From: an uncultured Prevotella sp.
Lineage (GTDB): Bacteria; Bacteroidota; Bacteroidia; Bacteroidales; Bacteroidaceae
NCBI GenBank assembly: GCA_900550035.1
Contig: URQS01000015.1
Coordinates: 1-62,730 of the forward strand
Direction of reading: 5' to 3'
DNA length: 62,730 nucleotides
The stretch's first letter is position 1, and the number at the start of each line of letters is the position of its first letter. This document shows positions 8,569-16,890 of this stretch, piece after piece. The notes under the pieces were generated by a model. The model was given only the letters and a program-made list of their open reading frames with translations. It was not told the DNA's origin and did not search any database. Both the position numbers and the translations under genes were made by a program.

Positions 8569-9609
8569 GTCATTTCCATTTGTTGCACCTGTATAATTTG
8601 CCTGTGGAGAGCTACTGTAAGAACCTATCCAATCCTGACACCACTCCCACACGTTACCAGTCATATCATATATACCTAATTCATTGGCTTGCTTGGAACC
8701 GACTATATGATTATATCTGCCACTATTATCAAAATACCAAGCCACATCTGAGATATTGTTGCCGCCACTATACTGATAGCCCCTGCTCTTCTTTCCGCCA
8801 CGAGCGGCATACTCCCATTCTGCTTCTGTAGGGAGACGGAACTTTTTGCCAGTTATACTGTTCAGCTTGCAGATGAATTCCTGACAGTCGTCCCAACTAA
8901 CTGTTTCTACGGGCAAGTTATCACCCTTAAAGGCCGAAGGATTATTACCCATCACGGTTTGCCATAAAGTCTGTGTTACCTCGTATTTACCTATGTAAAA
9001 GTCTTTGGTCAGCGTTACCTTATGTGTTGGTTTCTCATTGTCATAAGAATCCTTCATCTCTGGTGTTGCTCCCATAGTGAACGTTCCTGCCTCAACACGA
9101 ACCATATCAATGCTTATGCCATCCTTTACTGGTATTGAAATAGTATTGTCAGATACTGTTGGAGGTTTTAGAGGCATGGATTGTTGAGGTATCATGGACT
9201 GATTTGTCTCATTAGGAGTAATTGCATATTGAGGGTATGTAACAACTACCAACTCATACGTTCTGTTGCTTTCCAACTTCTCCACTCCATAGTCAGCAAA
9301 CGTCACCATTACGGGAGCATAGTTAGCGTGCTTCACCTTGAGCATACGGTTGCCTTGCGGCATATACACCCAGTACTCTCCAGTTTTATTATTCACATTT
9401 CCCATGATGCTGCCATCAAATTGCACTCCTTGGAGTCCGAGACCAACTTTTATCAAGGCACAATTTTTGTTATTCAAGTCCTTGCGTGGCTGAGTTTGGG
9501 CAGTCAAGTCGCTTGGGACAAGCTTAAAGAACTCGACTGTGAGTTTTTGCGCAAAGACAGATGATATTGCAGAAAAGAGCAAGACGATAGATAGAAGATT
9601 TTTACACAT
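8446..9609 (-). CDS. Array paralogue 2: exported FGE/C-type-lectin domain protein (short form)
   Basis: 387 residues: signal peptide (ending VFAQ), subtype-A N-terminal domain closing with ESNRTYELVV, a short VTYPQYAITPN linker in place of PEGA, then the FGE-sulfatase domain from about 155. The DGR-type C-terminus reads RVVRGGSWGSHAMLCRSSCR and ends LGLRLVLSE. One framework change in it (AGG to ATG) is not at an adenine, so some ordinary mutation has also occurred. It is 90 nt downstream of paralogue 3, and its start is preceded by a small GC hairpin (GGC-TTC-GCC family) that recurs in several array spacers. Confidence 0.88.
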   Translation of the reverse strand: MCKNLLSIVLLFSAISSVFAQKLTVEFFKLVPSDLTAQTQPRKDLNNKNCALIKVGLGLQGVQFDGSIMGNVNNKTGEYWVYMPQGNRMLKVKHANYAPVMVTFADYGVEKLESNRTYELVVVTYPQYAITPNETNQSMIPQQSMPLKPPTVSDNTISIPVKDGISIDMVRVEAGTFTMGATPEMKDSYDNEKPTHKVTLTKDFYIGKYEVTQTLWQTVMGNNPSAFKGDNLPVETVSWDDCQEFICKLNSITGKKFRLPTEAEWEYAARGGKKSRGYQYSGGNNISDVAWYFDNSGRYNHIVGSKQANELGIYDMTGNVWEWCQDWIGSYSSSPQANYTGATNGNDRVVRGGSWGSHAMLCRSSCRRSYAPSDRRIYLGLRLVLSE

Positions 9610-9655
9610 AAAAAATATATTTGTTTTTTTGGCTTCGCTGGAATTTTCCTCAATA

Positions 9656-9822
9656 GTTTAGGGCTTTAAATAATAGAGTAGACAACTCGAAACAAGTCGT
9701 TACTCGGAGAGAACCAGACGGAGCCCAAGGTCGTCGTAGCGGTCGTCAGGAGCGAAGCTGAAACGGGTTGACGGGTTACAGCTCCCAGCTACACAGTTCC
9801 AGCTACCACCACGGCCAACGCA
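9656..9822 (-). repeat. DGR variable region and 3' flank, paralogue 3
   Basis: The last 40 codons plus a somewhat shortened shared flank. Variable codons include TAC-TGC, GGC, AAC-TGT-GTA, AGC, ACC, TTC-AGC-TTC, GAC and TAC-GAC-GAC. The fixed CRSS block has changed to CNPS, so it is one of the more altered copies. Confidence 0.75.
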
Positions 9823-10863
9823 GTAAGACCCACTATTAGCACCTGTAGGATTCACCTGTGAAGAACTACTGTAAGAACCAAACCAATCCTGACACCATTC
9901 CTTAACATTACCACTCATATCATATATGCCTAATTCATTAGCTTGCTTAGAACCAGCAATATGAGTTTCGCTGCAGCTATTATTGTAATACCAAGCTACA
10001 TCTGAGATATTATTGCTGCCGCTATACTGATAGCACCTGCTCTTCTTTCCTCCACGAGCAGCATATTCCCATTCGGCTTCTGTTGGAAGACGGAACTTTT
10101 TGCCAGTTTTTCTATTCAGCTTACTGATAAATTTTTGGCAGTCATTCCAACTAACACTCACTACTGGCAAGTTGTCACCTTTGAATCTTGAAGGTTTCTT
10201 ACCCATTACAGCTTGCCATAAAGCCTGCGTAACCTCGTATTTACCTATATAATAATCGTTGGTAAGAGTTACTTGATGTGTAGGTTTCTCATCGTCAAAT
10301 GGATTCTCCATCTCTGGTGTAGCTCCCATTATAAACATTCCTGCCTCAACACGAACCATATCAATATTTATGCCATTTTTTACGGGTATTGAAATAGTAT
10401 TGTCGGATACTGTTGGAGGTTTTTGAGGCATGGATTGTTGAAGTATAATGGACTGAATTGTCACATTGGGAGTAATTGTATATTGTGGGTATGTAACGAC
10501 AACCAACTCATACGTTCTGTTGCTCTCTACCTTCTCTACTCCATAATCAGCAAAGTTCACCATTACGGGAGCATAGTTAGGATGCTTCACCTTGAGCATA
10601 CGATTACCTTGGGGCATATACACCCAATACTCTCCTGTCTTGTTCTCCACATTTCCCATAATGCTGCCCTCAAACTGCACTCCTTGCAGTCCAATGCCAA
10701 TTTTGATAAGCGCACAGTTGCGGTCGTTCAAGTCTTTACGCGATTGAGTTTGGGCTGTCAAGTCGTTAAGGGCGAGCTTGAACGACTCGACTGTGAGCTT
10801 TTGCGCAAAGACTGATGATATTAATGCAAAGAACAAAACGATAGATAGAAGTATTTTATGCAT
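9700..10863 (-). CDS. Array paralogue 3: exported FGE/C-type-lectin domain protein (short form)
   Basis: 387 residues with the same layout as paralogue 2: signal peptide, subtype-A domain, VTYPQYTITPN linker, FGE-sulfatase domain. Outside the C-terminus it differs from its neighbours at NPSRFK, VVSVSWNDC and NVKEWCQDW, sites that also vary elsewhere in the array. The C-terminal segment reads GSYCVGRGGSWNCVAGSCNP. Export signal and lectin-like fold suggest a secreted or surface-anchored ligand binder. No lipobox or sorting domain is visible, so the final location within the envelope is unclear. Confidence 0.88.
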   Translation of the reverse strand: MHKILLSIVLFFALISSVFAQKLTVESFKLALNDLTAQTQSRKDLNDRNCALIKIGIGLQGVQFEGSIMGNVENKTGEYWVYMPQGNRMLKVKHPNYAPVMVNFADYGVEKVESNRTYELVVVTYPQYTITPNVTIQSIILQQSMPQKPPTVSDNTISIPVKNGINIDMVRVEAGMFIMGATPEMENPFDDEKPTHQVTLTNDYYIGKYEVTQALWQAVMGKKPSRFKGDNLPVVSVSWNDCQKFISKLNRKTGKKFRLPTEAEWEYAARGGKKSRCYQYSGSNNISDVAWYYNNSCSETHIAGSKQANELGIYDMSGNVKEWCQDWFGSYSSSSQVNPTGANSGSYCVGRGGSWNCVAGSCNPSTRFSFAPDDRYDDLGLRLVLSE

Positions 10864-10880
10864 AAAATTTATATTTGTTT

Positions 10881-11054
10881 TGAGGCTTAGGACATTAATA
10901 ATAAGAGTGGACTACTCGAAACAATAAGTCGTTACTCGGAGAGAACCAAGCGGAGCCCAAGGTCGTTGAAGCGGAAGTCAGGTGCGAAGGTGCCACGGCA
11001 CGACGAGCGCCCGAACCTGGCTTCGTAGAGCCAGCTACCTCCACGGCACACGCG
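10881..11054 (-). repeat. DGR variable region and 3' flank, paralogue 4
   Basis: The last 40 codons plus the flank (GAGGCTTAGGACATTAATAA and on, read on the plus strand). Variable codons include GGT, TGC, CTC-TAC-GAA, TTC, TGC, GGC-ACC-TTC, TTC and TTC-AAC-GAC between unchanged framework codons. Confidence 0.85.
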
Positions 11055-12095
11055 ACCGGATCCACTTGTAGCACCTGTAGGATTAGTCTGAGAATGACTA
11101 CTGTAATAGCCAAACCAGTCCTGACACCATTCCCATACGTTGCCAGTCATATCATATATGCCCAATTCGTTGGGTTGCTTTGTACCAACGGCATAAGTCT
11201 CGTAGCCGCTTTCTTTATCATACCAAGTCACATCTGAGAGTTTTTTGCTGCCACTATACTGATAACCTCGGCTTTTGTTTCCACCACGGGCGGCATATTC
11301 CCATTCGGCTTCGGTGGGAAGACGAAAGGTTTTACCTGTTATACGGTTCAGTTTGCTTATGAATTCTTGACAATCGTCCCAACTTACTTGTTCTACAGGC
11401 AAGTTGTCACCCTTAAATCCAGATGGATTGTTGCCCATCACGGTTTGCCATAATGCCTGTGTCACCTCGTATTTGCCAATGTAATAGTCATTGGTCAGAG
11501 TTACACGATGTGTTGGTTTTTCAAAATTAAATGGGTTCTTCATCTCCGCAGTCGCTCCCATTGTGAATGTTCCAGCCTCAACACGAACCATATCGACGCT
11601 GATGCCATCCTTTATGGGGATTGAAATAGTATTGTCTGATACTGTTGGATGTGTTTGAGGCGTGGGTTGTTGAGAATCTAAGGACTGATTTGTCACATTT
11701 TGAGTTATTGCATATTGTGGATATGTAACGACAATCAACTCATACGTGCGGTTACTCTCCAACTTCTCCACGCCATAATCGGCAAATGTAACCATAACAG
11801 GGGCATAGTTGGCATGTTTCACTTTCAACTGTCGGTTGCCCTGCGGCATATACACCCAATATTCACCAGTCTTGTTCTCCACATTGCCCATTATGCCGCC
11901 CTCAAACTGCACACCTTGCAGTCCGGTGCCAACCTTGATTAAGGCACAGTTGTGGTTGTTAAGGTCCTTACGTGGTTGAGTCTGGGCAGTCAAGTCGCTT
12001 CCAGAGAGTTTGAAGGATTTTACCGTCAGCTCTTGAGCAAGGGCTGACGATATTGCTGCAAAGAGCAGAAAGAAGGATAAAAGTATATTTCGCAT
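10932..12095 (-). CDS. Array paralogue 4: exported FGE/C-type-lectin domain protein (short form)
   Basis: 387 residues: signal peptide (ending ALAQ), subtype-A N-terminal domain, short Pro/Gln linker, FGE-sulfatase domain with TFRLPTEAEWEYAARGG. The variable C-terminus reads RVCRGGSWLYEARFGRSSCR with end LGLRLVLSE. The fixed Cys of the CRSS block is Gly here. In DGR proteins of this fold the variable residues line the ligand face at the end of the domain, so this copy should differ from its neighbours in specificity rather than in fold. Confidence 0.88.
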   Translation of the reverse strand: MRNILLSFFLLFAAISSALAQELTVKSFKLSGSDLTAQTQPRKDLNNHNCALIKVGTGLQGVQFEGGIMGNVENKTGEYWVYMPQGNRQLKVKHANYAPVMVTFADYGVEKLESNRTYELIVVTYPQYAITQNVTNQSLDSQQPTPQTHPTVSDNTISIPIKDGISVDMVRVEAGTFTMGATAEMKNPFNFEKPTHRVTLTNDYYIGKYEVTQALWQTVMGNNPSGFKGDNLPVEQVSWDDCQEFISKLNRITGKTFRLPTEAEWEYAARGGNKSRGYQYSGSKKLSDVTWYDKESGYETYAVGTKQPNELGIYDMTGNVWEWCQDWFGYYSSHSQTNPTGATSGSGRVCRGGSWLYEARFGRSSCRGTFAPDFRFNDLGLRLVLSE

Positions 12096-12117
12096 TATTC
12101 TAAATCATACATTAATT

Positions 12118-13497
12118 TTATATTGAATGGGCAAGTCGAAGTCCAAGATTTTTAAATTTATTTTGTGGAGCCGTTCCATTTCTATAAGAACAACGGCTAT
12201 ACGTATCACCATTATCATAGCCTCCACCACGAAAGACTTTGTTGTAAGCCTGTACAGGTCCTGTAGGGTAATATGCCGTTTTTTTGCCATATGTACCATA
12301 CCAATCCTGACACCATTCCCATACATTACCCGACATATCATAAAGCCCCAATTCGTTAGGTTTCATCATTCCAACCGTATGTGTCTTATCCTTACTATTG
12401 ATGTAACACCATGATACATATTCCACATAATTACCTCCACTATATTTATAATGCATACTATTACTTCCTCCACGAGCGGCATATTCCCATTCCGCTTCTG
12501 TGGGGAGTCTGTATTTTTTACCCGTAAGTTCATTTAACTTCATTATAAACATTTGGCAATCATCCCAACTTACATTTTCTACGGGTAGATTTTTACCTTT
12601 AAAATATGAAGGATTATCACCCATCACAGCCTCCCAGAGTTCTTGAGTCACCTCATATTTGCATAAATAAAAACAATTCAACACAACCGGATGAGCAGGT
12701 TTTTCATCTGAATTAGCTTCTCCTTTCTGTTCTTTTGTAGCTCCCATAGTGAATTCCACTGCTTCAATATACACCATATCATCATTGAGTTTTTCTAATA
12801 ATTTCGCAACTCTGTCATTATCTGTTGTTTCATTTATATCCTCAATATGTTGGTTATTGTTTTCTGAAATACCATTGTCTACTATAGATTCTTTTAGTAA
12901 AGTTATCTGAATGGTGCTTGGAGCAGATTCTTTTAGTTTTACAGTTCCTTCCTCCGACTCATATCCATCACAAGCAACAATATATGAATGTTGACCAACC
13001 GTCAATGTTGTTTCTGCAATACCATTCGTTCCTTTAACAAATTTATTGTCAACAAGAACGGAAGCCGAAGTTGGTGAATATTTTATTCTCAACTTCTGGG
13101 TTTGACGTTCAGTAATAGTATTAGGATTTTTCATTGTCAAGACATACGTTTCTCCACTCTCCACCTTACCAATACCATAATCGTAAAAGTTAACCATAAG
13201 AGGAGTGTAGTTTTTGTGCAGTACTTGCAGCATGGAAACACCTTTGGGAATATATACCCAATACTCCCCCAATTTATGAATTGGCTCGCCAACAATACTT
13301 CCATCAAAAATAACTCCATCGAGAGTAATACCAACCTTAATTAACGCACAGTTGCGGTCGTTCAAGTCTTTGCGTGGCTGAGTCAGGGCTGTCAAATCGC
13401 TTGAAGTAAGCTTGAACGACTCGACTGTGAGCTTTTGCGCAAAGACTGATGATATTGCAGCAAAGAACAAAACTATAGATAGAAGGATTTTACGCAT
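12118..13497 (-). CDS. Array paralogue 5: exported PEGA + FGE domain protein, not a typical DGR target
   Basis: 459 residues: signal peptide, subtype-B N-terminal domain (LDGVIFDGSIVGEPIHKLGE, shared only with paralogue 10), one PEGA domain, an acidic Asn/Asp linker, FGE-sulfatase domain. It differs from the rest: the DNA is more A/T-rich, the C-terminus (RGGGYDNGDTYSRCSYRNGT, end LGLRLAHSI) looks like an ordinary FGE-family tail, codons are not NNC-biased, and the shared 3' flank is missing. It may be a non-diversified member with a fixed role, or an old copy that lost its retrohoming site. Confidence 0.85.
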   Translation of the reverse strand: MRKILLSIVLFFAAISSVFAQKLTVESFKLTSSDLTALTQPRKDLNDRNCALIKVGITLDGVIFDGSIVGEPIHKLGEYWVYIPKGVSMLQVLHKNYTPLMVNFYDYGIGKVESGETYVLTMKNPNTITERQTQKLRIKYSPTSASVLVDNKFVKGTNGIAETTLTVGQHSYIVACDGYESEEGTVKLKESAPSTIQITLLKESIVDNGISENNNQHIEDINETTDNDRVAKLLEKLNDDMVYIEAVEFTMGATKEQKGEANSDEKPAHPVVLNCFYLCKYEVTQELWEAVMGDNPSYFKGKNLPVENVSWDDCQMFIMKLNELTGKKYRLPTEAEWEYAARGGSNSMHYKYSGGNYVEYVSWCYINSKDKTHTVGMMKPNELGLYDMSGNVWEWCQDWYGTYGKKTAYYPTGPVQAYNKVFRGGGYDNGDTYSRCSYRNGTAPQNKFKNLGLRLAHSI

Positions 13498-13550
13498 AAA
13501 ATTTATATTAGTTTTTTCTGGCTTCGCCGGAATTTTACTCGATGTCTTTC

Positions 13551-13600
13551 ATAAGGGCTTTTCCCGAGGCTCGTCCCTCGCCTCTCCTTTTAGCCCTTAT
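13551..13600 (-). promoter_or_regulatory. Long hairpin in the spacer between paralogues 6 and 5
   Basis: ATAAGGGCT (13551-13559) pairs with AGCCCTTAT (13592-13600), and an inner GAGGC pairs with GCCTC. A truncated copy of the right arm (TTTAGCCCTTAT) occurs near 20946-20957 upstream of paralogue 9. It may be an intercistronic processing or attenuation hairpin. Confidence 0.4.
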
Positions 13601-13617
13601 TAAAAACATCTCGTTTT

Positions 13618-13790
13618 GAGGCTTAGGACATTAATAATAAGAGTGGATAACTCTAAACAAGAAGTCGTTACTCGGAGAGAACCAAGCGGAGCCCAAGGAT
13701 ACTGTCGCGGCCGTCAGGCGTGATGAAGATACGGCATGACGAGCGACAGATCCTGGCACCGTAGACCCAGCAACCCCCACGGCCCACGCG
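13618..13790 (-). repeat. DGR variable region and 3' flank, paralogue 6
   Basis: The last 40 codons plus the full shared flank. Variable codons are GGC, TGC, GTC-TAC-GGT, ATC, TGC, ATC-TTC-ATC, GAC-GGC and GAC-AGT-ATC. Every one ends in C or T, and the neighbouring framework codons are the array consensus. Confidence 0.88.
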
Positions 13791-15056
13791 GTTAGATCCA
13801 CTATTAGCACATATAGGATTTACTTGTGAGGAACTACTGTATTTGCCAAACCAATCCTGACACCATTCTCGTACATTACCACTCATATCATATATACCCA
13901 ACTCGTTGGGTTGCTTTGTACCTACAGCATGTGTCTTATCACCACTATTGTCCATATACCAAGCAACATCAGAGAGATTATTGCTGCCACTATACTGATA
14001 ACCTCGGCTTTTGTTGCCGCCACGGGCGGCATATTCCCATTCGGCTTCGGTGGGAAGACGGAACGTCTTGCCAGTTATACGATTCAGCTTGCTTATGAAT
14101 TTCTGACAGTCTTTCCAACTAACTTTCTCTACTGGCAAGTTGTCACCCTTAAAGTTCGATGGATTGTTGCCCATCACGGCTTGCCATAAAGCCTGAGTCA
14201 CCTCGTATTTACCCATGTAATAATCATTGGTCAGAGTTACACGATGGGTTGGTTTCTCATCATTATACGGATCCTTCATCTCCGCAGTCGCTCCCATGGT
14301 GAACGTTCCTGCCTCAACACGAACCATATCAATGCTGATGCCATCCTTAACTGGAATAGAGATATTATCACCATTAGTAACTGGGGCTTGTACTACTGGT
14401 TGTTGCGCTACTGTTGGTTGCGCAACAGTATTTCGTGTTGCCGTTGCTTCTTTAGTTAGAGTTATCTGAAGATTGCTTGGAGCTGATGCTTTAAGTTTTA
14501 CCATGCCTTCCTCCGACTCATATCCATTACATGCAACAATATACGAGTGTTGACCTACTGGCAAAGTTGTCTGTGCCACGCCATTTGAGCCATTAATCAT
14601 TTTATTGTCTACAAGCACAGTAGCTATAGACGGTGAGTATCTTATGGTAAGAGTTTGGGATTGCAGCGCTTGTTGTTGACTGTTCCCAACAAGTGTAAGC
14701 ACATACGTGCGGTTGCTCTCCAATTTATCAACTCCGTAGTCTTCAAATGTAACCATAAGTGGAAGATAGTCTTTGGTTGTGATTTTCAATTGCCGTGTTC
14801 TCTGTGGCATATACACCCATGTCTCATTCGTGTACTTAACAAAAGGCTTGACAATATTTCCATCAAAATCAATAATGTCGCCAACAAACAGCACTTTGAC
14901 AACAGCACAATTGTAATTGTTGGTATCCTTGCGTGGCTGAGTCTGGGCAGTAAGGTCGCTTGAAGCAAGCTTGAAGGATTTTACTGTCAGCTCTTGGGCA
15001 AGGGCTGATGATATTGCCGTAAAGAGCAAGAAGAAGGATAAAAGAATATTTCGCAT
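13668..15056 (-). CDS. Array paralogue 6: exported PEGA + FGE/C-type-lectin domain protein
   Basis: 462 residues: signal peptide (ending ALAQ), subtype-C N-terminal domain (VKVLFVGDIIDFDGNIVKPF, ESNRTYVLTLVG), one PEGA domain (RYSPSIATVLVDNKMINGS), a VAQPTVAQQPVVQAP linker, FGE-sulfatase domain. The DGR-type tail reads RVGRGGCWVYGARICRSSCR. It is one of the cleanest copies for the adenine-mutagenesis pattern. The spacer ahead of its start carries a 'ttattcggtggc' remnant shared with the spacer of paralogue 7 and with the region upstream of the ATPase gene. Confidence 0.9.
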   Translation of the reverse strand: MRNILLSFFLLFTAISSALAQELTVKSFKLASSDLTAQTQPRKDTNNYNCAVVKVLFVGDIIDFDGNIVKPFVKYTNETWVYMPQRTRQLKITTKDYLPLMVTFEDYGVDKLESNRTYVLTLVGNSQQQALQSQTLTIRYSPSIATVLVDNKMINGSNGVAQTTLPVGQHSYIVACNGYESEEGMVKLKASAPSNLQITLTKEATATRNTVAQPTVAQQPVVQAPVTNGDNISIPVKDGISIDMVRVEAGTFTMGATAEMKDPYNDEKPTHRVTLTNDYYMGKYEVTQALWQAVMGNNPSNFKGDNLPVEKVSWKDCQKFISKLNRITGKTFRLPTEAEWEYAARGGNKSRGYQYSGSNNLSDVAWYMDNSGDKTHAVGTKQPNELGIYDMSGNVREWCQDWFGKYSSSSQVNPICANSGSNRVGRGGCWVYGARICRSSCRIFITPDGRDSILGLRLVLSE

Positions 15057-15089
15057 AGTTGTTGTTTATGTTTCCTTACACTTATTTTT

Positions 15090-15148
15090 ATTCGGTGGCA
15101 CAAAATAAAATACGGTGATTTTCTTCGGTGGCAGCGAATAAAAATCAA
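15090..15148. repeat. Spacer repeat with TTATTCGGTGGC motifs, copy 1
   Basis: The spacer between paralogues 7 and 6 holds two degenerate TTATTCGGTGGC motifs and a CGAATAAA end. Almost the same sequence lies upstream of the ATPase gene at 19466-19523, where it carries that gene's promoter, and a shorter form lies at 16667-16692. Confidence 0.6.
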
Positions 15149-15167
15149 GCAAAGCCTTCTCGTGTTG

Positions 15168-15340
15168 AGGCTTAGGACATTAATAATAAGAGTGAATAAC
15201 TCAAAAACAAGAAGTCGTTACTCGGATAGGACTAAGCGGAGCCCGAGGTTGTAATCACGGTAGCCTGGCGAGCGGTCGTAACGGTATGACGAGCGACAGA
15301 ACCTGGCAGTGCCGCGCAAGCCACCACCACGGACCACTCT
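15168..15340 (-). repeat. DGR variable region and 3' flank, paralogue 7
   Basis: The last 40 codons plus the full shared flank. Variable codons include GTC, GGC, CGC-GGC-ACT, TTC, TAC, TAC-GAC-CGC, GGC-TAC and GAT-TAC-AAC. The usual TGG of RGGSW is TTG here, a non-adenine change. Confidence 0.85.
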
Positions 15341-16639
15341 ATCAGACCCACCATTAGCACCTGTTGGATTTACCTGTGAAGAACTACGGTATTTACCATA
15401 CCTATCCTGACACCATTCCCCAACATTACCATTCATATCATAAATGCCTAATTCATTTGCTCGCTTAGAACCTACAGAATGTGTTTTGTTGTCACTGTTG
15501 TCACCGTACCAAGCCACGTCTGAGATATTATTACTGCCGCTATACTGATAACCTTGGCTCTTCTTTCCACCACGCGCAGTATATTCCCATTCGGCTTCTG
15601 TAGGGAGACGGAACTTTTTGCTAGTGATTCTATTTAACTTGCTGATAAATTTTTGGCAGTCCTTCCAACTAACCTGCTCTACGGGCAGGTTATCACCCTT
15701 AAAGTAGGAAGGATTGTTGTCCATAACTGCTTGCCATAAAGCCTGAGTTACCTCATATTTACCAATATAATAATCGTTGGTAAGAGTTACTTGATGGGTA
15801 GGCTTTTCCAAATCATACGGATCCTTCATCTCAGGTGTCGCTCCCATTACAAATGTTCCTGCCTCAACACGAACCATTTCAATGCTTATGCCATCCTTAA
15901 CAGGAATAGAGATATTATCACTATTAGTAACTGGAGTTTGTACTACTGGTTGTTGAATTACTGGTTGTTGAACAACAGGTTGCTGAGCTACAGCTGGTTG
16001 AGCAACAGTACTTTGTTGCGTTGCCATTGCTTCTTTAGACAGAGTTATCTGAAGATTACTTGGAGCTGATGCCTTTAGTTTTACTGTTCCTTCTTCCGAC
16101 TCATAACCATTACAAAAGACAATATACGAATGTTGACCTACTGGCAATGTCGTTTGTGCCACGCCATTTGAGCCATTAATCATTTTATTGTCTACAAGAA
16201 CAGTAGCTATAGACGGTGAGTATCTTATGGTAAGAGTTTGGGATTGCTGCGCTTGTTGTTGACTGTTCCCAACAAGCGTAAGTACATATGTGCGGTTGCT
16301 CTCTAACTTTTCAATATCATAGTCGGCGAATGTCACCATCAGAGGCAAATAGTTTTTGGTGATTACTTTCATCTGCCGTGTGTTCTGCGGCATGTATACC
16401 CATGTCTCGTTGTTGCGCTTTACCAAAGGCATAATGACATTGCCCTCTATGTTGGTCAACTCACCTACAAACTGTACTTTTACAACAGCACAGTTGCGGT
16501 TGTTAAGGTCTTTGCGTGGCTGAGTTTGGGCAGTAAGGTCGCTTGAAGCAAGCTTGAAGGACTTTACTGTCAGCTCTTGGGCAAGGGCTGATGATATTGC
16601 TGCAAATAGCAAAACGATTGATAGAAGTATTTTACGCAT
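15218..16639 (-). CDS. Array paralogue 7: exported PEGA + FGE/C-type-lectin domain protein
   Basis: 473 residues: signal peptide (ending ALAQ), subtype-C N-terminal domain, one PEGA domain nearly identical to that of paralogue 6, then the longest linker of the array, an expanded VVQQPVIQQPVVQ repeat that looks like slippage. The FGE-sulfatase domain has NPSYFK, VEQVSWKDC and NVGEWCQDRYG at the secondary variable sites. Its DGR-type tail reads RVVRGGGLRGTARFCRSSYR. Confidence 0.9.
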   Translation of the reverse strand: MRKILLSIVLLFAAISSALAQELTVKSFKLASSDLTAQTQPRKDLNNRNCAVVKVQFVGELTNIEGNVIMPLVKRNNETWVYMPQNTRQMKVITKNYLPLMVTFADYDIEKLESNRTYVLTLVGNSQQQAQQSQTLTIRYSPSIATVLVDNKMINGSNGVAQTTLPVGQHSYIVFCNGYESEEGTVKLKASAPSNLQITLSKEAMATQQSTVAQPAVAQQPVVQQPVIQQPVVQTPVTNSDNISIPVKDGISIEMVRVEAGTFVMGATPEMKDPYDLEKPTHQVTLTNDYYIGKYEVTQALWQAVMDNNPSYFKGDNLPVEQVSWKDCQKFISKLNRITSKKFRLPTEAEWEYTARGGKKSQGYQYSGSNNISDVAWYGDNSDNKTHSVGSKRANELGIYDMNGNVGEWCQDRYGKYRSSSQVNPTGANGGSDRVVRGGGLRGTARFCRSSYRYDRSPGYRDYNLGLRLVLSE

Positions 16640-16666
16640 AGTTGTTGTTTATGTTTCCTTACACTT

Positions 16667-16692
16667 ATTTTTATTCGGTGGCAGCGAATAAA
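16667..16692. repeat. Spacer repeat hairpin, copy 2
   Basis: TTTTTATTCG and CGAATAAAAA form a perfect 10-bp stem around GTGGCAG, in the spacer between paralogues 8 and 7. It looks like a deleted form of the 15090-15148 repeat. Confidence 0.55.
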
Positions 16693-16717
16693 AATCAAGC
16701 AAAGCCTTCTCGTTTTG

Positions 16718-16890
16718 AGGCTTAGGACATTAATAATAAGAGTGGATGACTCGAAACAAGAAAGTCGTTACTCGGAGAGGACTAAGCGGAGCCCGAGGCT
16801 GTTGGCACGGCGGTCAGGTATGTTGTCGTTACGGAATGACGAGCGACAGAACCTGGCAGTGCTGAACCAGCAACCCCCACGGTACACGCG
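16718..16890 (-). repeat. DGR variable region and 3' flank, paralogue 8
   Basis: The last 40 codons plus the full shared flank. Variable codons are TGC, TAC, TTC-AGC-ACT, TTC, TTC, AAC-GAC-AAC, CGC and GCC-AAC-AGC. All end in C or T, and three still read AAC, as the presumed template would. Confidence 0.88.
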
